Assembly (NCBI GenBank): GCA_002786025.1
Contig: NHNW01000110.1
Location: 1 to 27,221 of the forward strand
Direction of reading: 5' to 3'
Length of the DNA: 27,221 nucleotides
Source: Zasmidium citrigriseum
Lineage: Eukaryota; Ascomycota; Dothideomycetes; Mycosphaerellales; Mycosphaerellaceae
Shown here in pieces: positions 10,007-19,982 of this stretch (within the stretch, counting starts at the first letter, position 1; every line of letters starts with the position of its first letter). Under the pieces are notes generated by a model, which saw only the letters and a list, made by a program, of their open reading frames with translations, was not told where the DNA came from and ran no database searches. The position numbers and the translations under genes are program-made.

Positions 10007-12238
10007 ATAGCTAATACCTTACTCCGTGTTATCTACTCTAACGACTCTAACGACTACGTCGACGACGAATTATTCGTCGACGACGGAAGAGACTCTAATA
10101 TTAACAACGAGTTAGAGGGTAAAAGCGAGGACGAGCTCGTCTATAGTCGTATTACCTCTATAGTCTAAGTAACTAATATCTATATATATTAGTAACTAGC
10201 TTATTAGCGTACGACTAATCGAATTATAGGTCTACGAAGGTTATAGTCGATAGAAGCGTAAGTATTAGTCTTCTAGACGGTTATCTCGCCTAGCTAATAC
10301 GTAACACTCGTAACGAGACGGCCTAAGAATAAAGAAATATAAGGCTAGTAGTCGTAACTAGTATTTATCGTAAAGTAGCGTTCTATCTACGGATACCGTA
10401 GTACTATTAACCGCGACTAGTTAAAAGATACGTAAATAGCGTCTAGAGCCCTACTAGTAATATATCTACGATAAGGTTTAGATAGAGTTATATACTACTC
10501 TTCTCCGAGGCGAATAGGGCTTCGATACTATAATAGTACTACTCGAAAACGACGTTAACTTTATTAATATAATCGTTCGACAATAGTAAGATATCTAGAA
10601 TACTAAGGCTAAGGTCGAAGGCAATATCGAATAGATACCGAAGAAGCTAGACAGTAAATATATAGTTACGGTATATTTAATATCGCTACTATAGTATAGA
10701 ACTAACGATATATAAACCTAGTTTCGAGATAGGATACGTTAGTATCGGAATAACGTAAACGATAAGATTAAAGATAGGATACTTACTAAGGCCGTGTTTC
10801 GAGAAAAGACTCTAGTATAATAAGAATAGGTAGTAAAGCAGCTAGATAATAGCGCCTCGTTCGAACACTCACCTAGAAAACTAGTATATATAGCTACTAA
10901 TATAGTAGGGCCTACTAACGGAAGTAATAGTAAGCTCGATATTTAACGCCACTAATTATCGACTATATTAATTGTGCTTTCTATTTAGGTAAGGGTATTA
11001 GCGACCGAATCTATACCTAGCTACGATAGTAAACTATTAACGAGTTTATACTACTATCGGTCGTTACGACGATATATATCTAGTTATAGAGGTTTAAGCG
11101 TAGCCCTACGCGTCCAATTACAAAAGGTGTTATATAGGAGAAGTTTAACTTAAGTAAGGCTAATATCTGTTTAGTAATAAAGAGAAACAGATAGAATATA
11201 TACCCTACCTAGTAGAGATAGACAATCTTAGCCGAGGTAACGAGGCGAGTCTTTAGTAAGGTAGACGCGGACATTTACGAATAGGAAGAAGGCGATATCG
11301 ACTACGCCGCTATCTAGCAGGCGACTACTCTCGATACCCTTAACGACTTCCTTAGTATGGACTAAGAAGTCGACTAAGCCCCGCTAATAGTGTTAGAGAT
11401 AACCGCCTAGGGTAAGCTACCTCGAACGATTAGATAGTATAAGGCTAATACAAACTCTTATTCCGATAGCCGATTTAACTAAGGCGATTCCTACTAGACG
11501 AGGTTCTTCCGTAGACGACGATAATAGCGGCTACTCTAGCTAACTCGACGGATCGTTACTAAGTAACCTATTAGAACTCGATAGCTCGGATCTAGAGTCC
11601 CTATTACTAGTATCTACCGTTAGAGTATAGCTATTAGCTAAGAGCCTAGTTAAACCCTTAACGCTAACTATAATAATAGCGGAACGGGTATATTAAGAAT
11701 AGCGGTTAGTATACTATACCCGACGTAATACCTATAACGTTAATAAGATATATATATAGATCTATCTAGCTAAACGTCTAGAAGCTCGGCTTATAGGAAG
11801 AGGTTAAAGGGGAAGTAAAGGCCTAAATTAGTAATCTAGAAGGGTAGTATCTATAGTACTTTAAGGGGTTTTAGCGAGTAAAGACGGGGCGTTCGAAGAT
11901 AGTGCAGGGCGAGACAGTATTCGATAATAGGACTATAAGTAGGCTAAAGGAAAGGATTACTATAAAGGAGGTAGGAACGCCGTTATCTATCGTCGTATAT
12001 TAGGTGTAGATAGACGGATAAGGGGATACGGACGTATTATCTAGGTTAGTTACTTCTAATTAAACGTATATAGTGTATAATATTATAATAATCGTTAACT
12101 AGTTTTAATCGATTATTACAACTCCTACGAGCTAATACTATAAGTTAGAGCCTTTAAGAGTCGGACGAGTATTAACGATACGAAACAATCTATACGATAC
12201 GTATTGCTCTAAGAATATCGATATTACGCCGCGCTAAC
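10007..12238 (+). pseudogene. Gene Y, left copy: decayed coding region of unknown function
   Basis: I do not recognise this gene. From about 10007 to 11480 the frame with remainder 2 mod 3 has only TAG and TAA stops and reads like protein. An acidic N-terminal stretch (NDYVDDELFVDD, from 10049) is followed by a basic region, then ITKGVI*EKFNLSKANI (about 11114-11164) and EEGDIDYAAI*QATT (about 11288-11332). From about 11490 to 12238 coding character continues in the frame with remainder 1 mod 3, as in TISRLKERITIKEVGTP. The switch could be an intron or an indel: a gtaagc at 11412 and a ttaactaag ending at 11483 look splice-like, but their 72-nt spacing does not explain the frame change. The start is a guess, an ATA that may have been ATG. 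The gene points at the spacer helicase and shares its later frame, so it could be the 5' part of that gene. The motif-rich non-coding stretch and hairpin between them argue for separate genes. Confidence 0.5.
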
Positions 12239-12520
12239 TATACGTATAACGCGGCGTTAAACCCTTTACGCCGCGTAATAGCTATATCCTCCTACTTATA
12301 ATAGATCTACTACTTCCGTACGAACGTATAGTTAATAGCGTAGTATACGGACGATTACCGCGGCGTAATATTATATTTCTGGCCGCATACTATAACTACG
12401 GCGAGCTAAGGAGACTAACCAATTTCTACACTTACGTAAGGCATACTAAGTAGCTTAGGCGTAGAAAAAAACGAGCCTAAGTAGCTCGGGGTCTAGTAAG
12501 GGACCTAAGCTAAGTAAGGA

Positions 12521-12571
12521 GAGCGAGTAAGTTAAGTACGGCTAAGCGGCTTAGCCGTACTTAGCTCGCTC
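12521..12571. repeat. Hairpin next to the left arm/spacer junction
   Basis: gagcgag...aagtacggctaag (12521-12546) pairs with cttagccgtacttagctcgctc (12550-12571) around a 3-base loop (cgg), with a 4-base bulge in the left half. It ends 24 bp from the junction at 12595. Variants of the motif ctaagcta and cttagc recur through 12447-12515, suggesting that the last 150 bp of the arm are a palindromic repeat or transposon end. Confidence 0.85.
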
Positions 12572-12595
12572 GGGTTTATAGTTTTCTAGACGTAG

Positions 12596-14626
12596 GCTTA
12601 TTTAATAATATCTATACTCTAAAATATAATTATCTAGTAATAGGCCTAGAGTAGGCTATATTACCCGAGTTCCTTAGGCTCTTAAGGGAGCCCTATTTCT
12701 AGAGTTATCTTAGGTTAGTAGTATACGACGAGGTGTATTTAATTAAGACATAGGGTATATAGTTCTAGCTAGAGTTCTAGATAATATAATAATTACGAAC
12801 GATCCTTTATATAGATACCTTATAGTTTAGGTCGATAGGAACTACTAATAAGGTAATAGAGCGCTTCGTACTCTAGTATACTAGCTTTTAGAAACTAGGT
12901 AGAGCGTATAATAATTATATTACGCGAGTATATCGTACTAGTATTAATCGCTACGATTAGACGTACGTTTTTCTTAACGTTCTAAAAGGAGGAGGTCTAG
13001 GTAGGCGGCTTAGTCGTCTATATTTCGTCTTTTAGTATAGTAGGAACGCGAACTATTACGCTAAACCTCGGGTATTAAAGAAGACTATTATTTTCGTCGA
13101 CGGCTACGAGTTAGTAACTAAAGTCGTTAATTAATTACGTATATAGCTTATCGCGATAACGGCGGACTATAAAGACGAAAGTAAGAAATATATATAGGAT
13201 CTATCTAGTCTATAGTTAGTACTTCGCCTAGTCTAGGTATATATATCTAGTATATTAACGTATAATCGTAGGTTCTAATATAATAAATTCTATAAGAAAG
13301 ATAGCTTTATTCGTATCCTAGTTACTACGACGGCGTTAAGTACTAGCGTAAATCCTCCCTATATCGAGGTAATTATTTAGTAGCTATTCCTAATTACTAT
13401 ATATTTATTAGACTTATATTAACGCTTTAGACGAGGCGGGCGTTTACTAGAAGAGAAGTCGCTCGTTATATAGTATCTACCTAACTAGATAGATAATAAG
13501 GTCGTAGTCCTTACGTCTAAGGTAGTAGAGCTTAGTTATACTAGTATTAGAGTCGTATTAGAGTAGTAGTCTATATTAGATCGTAACTATAGTAGTAGTC
13601 GGCTACGTCTACTATTATCTTTAGAGGCTAGTACTAACTTTAATCCGACTAAGGATCCTATTAATATACTAATAGGCTTCGTAGAGTCTAATACGGAAGC
13701 TACTAATAATAAAGGTAATATACTAGTTAGTAGGTCGAGTCGATACTAGCCTCTTTTACTAGCGAGTTAGTCGTAGAGCTAGTCGTAGAGCTAGTTATAG
13801 AGCTAGTTATAGAGCTAGTCGTAGAGCTAGTCGTAGAGCTAGTTATAGAGCTAGTTATAAAGTCGGTTAAGATCTAGTAAGATAGCGGGTATCTAGATAT
13901 AGACGTAAGCTAAGCTTAATAATCGAAAGAAGTTCTTAGAGGGACTAGCGGCGGACTTTAAGCTATTATAGAATACGAAATACTTCTACGAGTATTATAA
14001 TAACCTCCTTAGTAAAGGCGACTATTAAGAGCCTTCGGCTCTAGTACTAGCTATTCGGTATTATAACTAGTATAATCCTATACTTAGAATAGACTTCCCT
14101 TTAGCCCCTAATATAAAGCGCCCTTTATAGAAGCCTAGTAGTAATACTCGGGCGGGTATTACCCTCGTTATAATCGATCGATAGTATTTAGAAGTACTAG
14201 CGTAAATATATATTGCTAGTACGCGTCGTTTTACGTTACTATCTATAATACTAATACCCGTACGAGCTTAATAGGAGTTTACTCGGCTATTCTCTAAGAT
14301 AGTTACTATCGAGTAATAGTAGGAAAAGATATAGGTAGACGTTATCGATAGTACCCTACTTCTCTAATAGTAGTTATAGAAGGATAGTACGGTAGTAGGT
14401 AGTCGAGTCTATCTATCGTAGCGATTACTCGACCTAGCGGTTACTAAATATAGTAGTATTAATACCGAATATACTAGAGTATCGAAAAGGCGTAAAGCGG
14501 ATACGATAGTAGACTCTTCTTTATAGCTTAATTATTCTAAGTCTACCCTATTATCTCCTAAGGCAATACGTACCTATAGGTAGGCTAATAAAGTAGTTAT
14601 AGCGAATAAGGCGCGTACTAGTCTAT
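12596..14626. other. Single-copy spacer between the arms
   Basis: These 2031 bp are not inverted-repeat sequence. The spacer shows the same CpA/TpG depletion as the arms, so it was mutated too. That implies this sequence was or is repeated elsewhere in the genome, or that RIP spread inward from the flanking repeats. It is filled by the helicase remnant described separately. Confidence 0.9.
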
Positions 14627-14646
14627 CTACGTCTAGAAAACTATAA
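12640..14646 (+). pseudogene. RecQ-like DEAH DNA helicase, RIP-degraded, 5' part missing
   Basis: A superfamily 2 DNA helicase would unwind DNA with ATP in the nucleus. The + strand frame starting at positions with remainder 1 mod 3 stays in phase through the whole spacer with only TAG and TAA stops. Motif II reads VVYDEVYLIKT at 12718-12750, with Tyr where DEAH has His (CAY to TAY). GTTNKVIERF near 12838 sits where the SAT motif is expected. KKTIIFVDG (motif IV) is near 13081. RILVTTTALSTSVNPP (motif V) spans about 13312-13359. DLY*RFRRGGR (motif VI, stop at a Gln position) is at 13411-13443. A C-terminal RYYN*YNP at about 14056-14079 fits a former Cys-rich zinc patch (TGY to TAY). No Walker A is visible upstream: the left junction lies only about 45 codons before the DEAH box, so the 5' part is missing or unrecognisable. 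The frame runs to TAA at 14644, just inside the right arm. RecQ-like helicases of this kind are known from fungal subtelomeres. Confidence 0.85.
13768..13863 (+). repeat. 12-bp tandem repeat inside the helicase frame, eight units
   Basis: The unit is tagtcgtagagc, with tagttatagagc variants, present eight times. The period is four codons and lies in the helicase frame, reading stop-Ser-stop-Ser or stop-Leu-stop-Ser. If the TAG codons were CAG and TTA was TCA, this was a low-complexity Ser-Gln tract between motif VI and the Cys-rich C-terminus. The unit variants differ only by CG versus TA, the same doublet switch seen between the arms. Confidence 0.9.
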
Positions 14647-14650
14647 ACCC

Positions 14651-14701
14651 GAGCGAGCTAAGTACGGCTAAGCCGCTTAGCCGTACTTAACTTACTCGCT
14701 C
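14651..14701. repeat. Hairpin next to the right arm/spacer junction
   Basis: This is the mirror of 12521-12571, 24 bp inside the right arm. The two hairpins flank the spacer symmetrically. Confidence 0.85.
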
Positions 14702-14983
14702 TCCTTACTTAGCTTAGGTCTCTTACTAGACCCCGAGCTACTTAGGCTCGTTTTTTTCCGCGCCTAAGCTACTTAGTATACCTTACGTAAGTGTAGAAAT
14801 TGGTTAGTCTCCTTAGCTCGCCGTAGTTATAGTATACGGCCGGAAACATAATATTACGCCGCGGTAATCGTCCGTATACTACGCTATTAACTATACGTTC
14901 GTACGGAAGTAGTAGATCTATTATAAGTAGGAGGATATAGCTATTACGCGGCGTAAAGAGTTTAACGCCGCGTTATACGTATA

Positions 14984-17215
14984 GTTAGCGCGGCGTAATA
15001 TCGATATTCTTAGAGCAATACGTATCGTATAGATTGTTTCGTATCGTTAATACTCGTCCGACTCTTAAAGGCTCTAACTTATAGTATTAGCTCGTAGGAG
15101 TTATAATAATCGATTAAAACTAGTTAACGATTATTATAATATTATACACTATATACGTTTAATTAGAAGTAACTAACCTAGATAATACGTCTATATCCCC
15201 TTATCTATCTATCTACACCTAATATACGACGATAGATAACGGCGTTCCTACCTCCTTTATAGTAATCCTTTCCTTTAGCCTACTTATAGTCCTATTATCG
15301 AATACTATCTCGCCCTATACTATCTTCGAACGCCTCGTCTTTACTCGCTAAAACCCCTTAAAGTACTATAGATACTACCCTTCTAGATTACTAATTTAGG
15401 CCTTTACTTCCCCTTTAACCTCTTCCTATAAGCTAAGCTTCCGGACGTTTAGCTAGATAGATCTATATATATATCTTATTAACGTTATAGGTGTTACGTT
15501 AGGTATAGTATACTAACCGCTATTCTTAATATACCCGTTCCGCTATTATTATAGTTAGCGTTAAGGGTTTAACCGGGCCCTCGGCCGATAGCTATACTCT
15601 AATAGTAGATACTAGTAATAGGGACTCTAGATCCGGGTTATCGAGTTCTAATAGGTTACTTAGTAACGATCTGTCGAGTTAGCTAGAGTAGCCGCTATTA
15701 TCGTCGTCTACGGAAGAACCTCGTCTAGTAGGAATCGCCTTAGTTAAATCGGCTATTAGAATAAGAGTTTATATTAGCCTTATACTATCTAATTGTTCGA
15801 GGTAGCTTACCCTAGGCGGTTATCTCTAATACCGTTAGCGGGGCTTAGTTGACTTCTTAGTCTATACTAAGGAAGTCGTTAAGGGTATCGAGAGTAGTCG
15901 CCCGCTAGATAGCGGCGTAGTCGATATCGCCTTCTTCCTATTCGTAAATATCCGTGTCTACCTTACTAAAGACTCGCCTTATTACCTTAGCTAAGATCGT
16001 CTATCTCTACTAGGTAGGGTATATATTCTATCTATTTCTCTTTATTACTAAACAGATATTAGCCTTACTTAAGTTAAACTTCTCCTATACGATACCTTTT
16101 ATAATCGGACGCGTAGGGCTACGCTTAAACCTCCGTAACTAGATATATATCGTCGTAACGACTAATAGTAGTATAAACTCGTTAATAGTTTACTATCGTA
16201 GCTAGGTATAGATTCGGTTACCGATACCCTTACCTAAATAGAAAGTACAATTAATATAGTCGATAATTAGCGGCGTTAAATATTGAGCTTACTATTACTT
16301 CCGTTAGTAGGCCCTACTATATCGGTAGCTATATATACTAGTTTTCTAGGTAGGTATTCGAACGAGGCGCTATTGTCTAGCTACTTTACTACCTATTCTT
16401 ATTATACTAGAGTCTTTTCTCGAAATACGGCCTTAGTAAGTATCCTGTCTTTAATCTTATCGTTTACGTTATTCCGATACTAACGTATCCTATCTCGAAA
16501 CTAGGTTTATATATCGTTAGTTCTATACTATAGTAGCGATATTAAATATACCGTAACTATATATTTACTATCTAGCTTCTTTAGTATCTATTCGATATTA
16601 CCTTCGACCTTAGCCTTAGTATTCCGGATATCTTACTATTATCGAACGATTATATTAACAAAGTTAATATCGTTTTCGAGTAGTACTATTATAGTATCGA
16701 AGCCCTATTCGCCTCGGAGAAGAGTAGTATATAACTCTATCTAAACCTCGTCGTAGATATATTGCTAGTAGGGCTCTAGACGCTATTTACGTATCTTTTA
16801 ACTAGTCGCGGTTAATAGTACTACGGTATCCGTAGATAGAACGCTACTTTACGATAAATACTAGTTACGACTGCTAGCCTTATATTTCTTTATTCTTAGG
16901 CTGTCTCGTTACGAGTATTACGTGTTAGCTAGGCGAGATAACTGTCTAGAAGACTAATACTTACGCTTCTATCGACTATAACCTTCGTAGACCTGTAATT
17001 CGATTAGTCGTACGCTAATAAGCTAGTTACTAATATATATAGACGTTAGTTACTCGGACTATAGGGGTAATATAACTATAGACGAGCTCGTCCTCGCTTT
17101 TACCCTCTAACTTATCGTTAATATTAGAGTCTCTTCTATCGTCGACGAATAATTCGTCGTCGACGTAGTCGTTAGAGTCGTTAGAGTAGATAACATAGAG
17201 TAAGGTATTAGCTAT
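14984..17215 (-). pseudogene. Gene Y, right copy: inverted duplicate
   Basis: This is the mirror of 10007-12238, in the same length and phase, differing from it by transitions. In one 100-base stretch (mirror of 10261-10360) I counted five differences, all C/T or G/A. It points toward the spacer from the right, but the spacer helicase lies on the other strand. If gene Y and the helicase were one gene, this copy would therefore be a truncated 5' duplicate. Function is unknown. Confidence 0.5.
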
Positions 17216-17520
17216 TATGTATTATAGACGAGCTACGGCTATTAACGCTTATATAGTAAATAATAGGGTTAGCTAGGAAGGGAATCGAGTAGTAAGTAGA
17301 GGACGTAGAAGAGGTAGTATTAGGCGCGAGTAAGAGCTTATTATAGAACGGGATCGCGTAGATACGTATTATTTACCTCTACTTAAATAGGACTAGTATC
17401 GAGTTTTAGCGCGAATCCCCGCGTAAACTCGCGTTTACGCGGCCTATACGCTGTATTAAGCTCGAACTTTACGGCGCGCTATCTATCTTCTCTATTAACA
17501 CCTATACTAACTTAGTACTA

Positions 17521-18096
17521 ATATTCGTGTTATCTGTCTAAACGACCCTTTATTATACTAGTAAGTTATGTATCGATTTTAAATACTTACTAAGTAATAT
17601 AACTAAACTAACGTATTACTAGTATTAATATACTAACGCTCGAGTCGTAGATTTACTCGGTTTAGAGTCTAATAGTAACCTACCTCCTACTATAATTTAG
17701 ATAACTACTCCTATTTAACTACGACGAAGCGTTATACCGCCGTCCCTCCGTCGCGTTTATATAAGAGGTAGAAAGACTCTATAGCTATGTCCCCGCTACG
17801 CCGTTATTAATAACTCGCCTATATTGTCTTCAGTTATTAAGGTGGAACGGCTAAACGAAGTTAACGTTATAGAATTCCGCGCTTTATAGATACGGGTTAC
17901 TATACTAGAAGGCGTAATTAATTAGCTTTAGGCGTTTATAGTTCGAAAGGGCTATAACGGTTTTAAATTAGTGCCGAAGATAAGCTCGCTATAGTAGATA
18001 ATAAGCTAATATAGTATACTATTCAATATATAAAAGGTTTCTAGCTTAGCCGAGTATTTGTTTAACTTATCTATTTATTAGTTCTCTCGATAGTAA
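17521..18096 (+). pseudogene. Gene W, right copy
   Basis: This is the mirror of 9126-9701. It reads in the frame with remainder 1 mod 3, with the same coiled-coil-like stretch (frame-setting codons at 17833 onward: gtt att aag gtg gaa cgg). The left copy has Glu (gag) where this copy has Lys (aag), a G-to-A change. Function is unknown. The N-terminal limit is arbitrary because RIP removes ATG. Confidence 0.5.
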
Positions 18097-18180
18097 TCGT
18101 CTTACTTCGCTCCGCATAACTTACTAACTTAGTAATATCTAAAAATAAATAGTACCAAGTAGTCGGAAGGCAAAAAGAAA

Positions 18181-18430
18181 GACTATTAGCCTATAGCGAT
18201 ACCCTCGAAACACGAGCGTTTAGTAACTTCGACCTACTATACCTCTTATAGTCGGTTACGTGTTTCGTTAATAGGTACCTTATAGTCTCGTAGCTCTAGG
18301 CGCTAGTATAACTATTTTAATAAGTCTGTCTATATCGACGAAACGAATAACTAACTATAAGAGGCTTAGAGTGTCCGAGTTACTAGACGCTCGTATTTAT
18401 CGATATATCCTCGTAGTCTAATTAGTAGAC
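18181..18430 (-). mobile_element. Element A, copy 2 mirror (right arm)
   Basis: This is the mirror of 8792-9041. It shows scattered transitions relative to the left copy. Confidence 0.7.
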
Positions 18431-19982
18431 GAGGGACCGCGAATATATATATATACTTAAACCCTTCCGTCCCTTCCCTTCTTATAGGAAAGGCTAGAAG
18501 GTTAGAAAGGCTAGAAGCTGTACCTATTTAAGGCTAGAGTAACGATATAAGCTAAACGATTAATAGACTTAAACGACGAACGATCTTAAACGATTTAAGT
18601 ACTACTATTTACTATATATATAACCCTAACAACCTCGCCTTCTACTAATAAAAGGACCTAGTAGCCTAATATAGTAGGGGGTAGAGTCTTGGAAGGGCGC
18701 GTAGCTACTCTAGTACTAGTATCGCTATATAGGTAGTAGTTCTAGGCTAAGTAAGCGTAAACCCCCCCTAAGCCTACTCCTAAACTATAGATAAGGGCGA
18801 GGAGGGAAAGAAGGGTCGTATCTAGAAGAAGCTCTATAAGTACTATCTTTTTACGTTCTCTTTAGCCCTACCTATCCTTTTTAACGTACTACTTTTTATA
18901 TACTCTTTACGCCTATCTAATCTTTTTAGTATAGTATATTCGAAAGAGTTAAAACAATCTATATATTTAAAAGCGTAGTACCGTAGATTAAACGCCTATA
19001 ACTCGTAGAGACTAACGTTCCTAGGCGTAATAAGGCTACTAATATTAATAGGCTACGTTCTTTATACTACCCTAATATAAAAAGATAGGTATATCCCTTT
19101 AGACTCGACTATAGATAGTATAGTCTCTTCGATTAGAGTGATTTCTATTAACCCTAAGGGTTTCTTAGGGTTAATATCGTCTAATTAGGGCTTTTACCGT
19201 AGGCGGACCGTTTATACTTAGTAATAATATTACGTCCTTCGTAGACGCGCTATATATAATAACCGTAGCTAACACCTTCTTTATTAATACTTATACCCGC
19301 CTTCGAGTATAAAACCTATATCTTACTAGAGTTATACTAAGACGGCAAAAAGAACGATATACGGAAGCGATTTTAGATAGTATATAGTAGGATCTTACTA
19401 AAGAGCGAGGATATAAATATATCTATATAGGCTAGTATCTACTTCGGCTTCATAAAACAGACTTGGATACAGCTATCTTTAGTAGCTAGTATAGTAATAG
19501 GATACTAGCGATCGTATCTCCTAAAATCCCTCGAGGTTTATAAGAGAACGGTTATATACTCCTACGCTATCCCTTAGTTAGTAGGCTAGTATATACCTCG
19601 ATCTTATCGCTAGCGCTTTAGGAATTCAGCTAATCTTAGCGCTAAGCTAGCTGTCGCTTTAGTTCGGCTTACCGCACGTATAGAAGAAGTAACGGCGGCG
19701 CGCTATTACTTCGCGCAGCGTCTACTTACTTTCTAACGCGGCGCTATACGTACTTTATACTCTTCGCGCTACGCGTACTAGTCTTAGTATACCCTACTCC
19801 CGCTTTCGTCCTCGAAGTAGGAGCTATATAGTTAAAACAAAATAACTATTAGCTATATAACTACTACCGTCGCCTCGCTCGTATTATGTAACAAGTAGCT
19901 ATATCGCTATATTATTATCTTCGCGAGAACGTCTTTAAATTACGGCGACGGTATTACTCTAATCTCTTCTTCCTTATATCTT

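Larger units (their letters stand above)
1..12595 (+). repeat. Left arm of a giant inverted repeat
   Basis: This arm is the reverse complement of 14627-27221. The first bases (tatagtacgaatag) match the last bases of the window, and the last arm bases (ttttctagacgtag, to 12595) match the start of the right arm at 14627. Both arms are 12595 bp, so there is no net insertion or deletion between them. All mismatches I found are C/T or G/A transitions. Pairing stops abruptly at 12595/12596. Whether the outer limit is a true end or the window edge cannot be seen. Confidence 0.97.

Noticed and set aside
10056..10083. Possible perfect palindrome of cgtcgacgacg at the start of gene Y
   Set aside because: The two blocks are direct, not inverted, repeats and encode Asp-rich residues in the gene Y frame.
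11412..11483. 72-nt intron in gene Y (gtaagc to ctaag)
   Set aside because: The splice-like ends are plausible, but the length is a multiple of three and so does not explain the observed frame change. RIP may have created or erased splice sites, so it is not annotated.
16283..16483. 66-codon open frame on the + strand
   Set aside because: It lies antisense to the right copy of gene Y. Its hydrophobic composition is a by-product of the sequence bias, with no ribosome or promoter context and no recognisable family.
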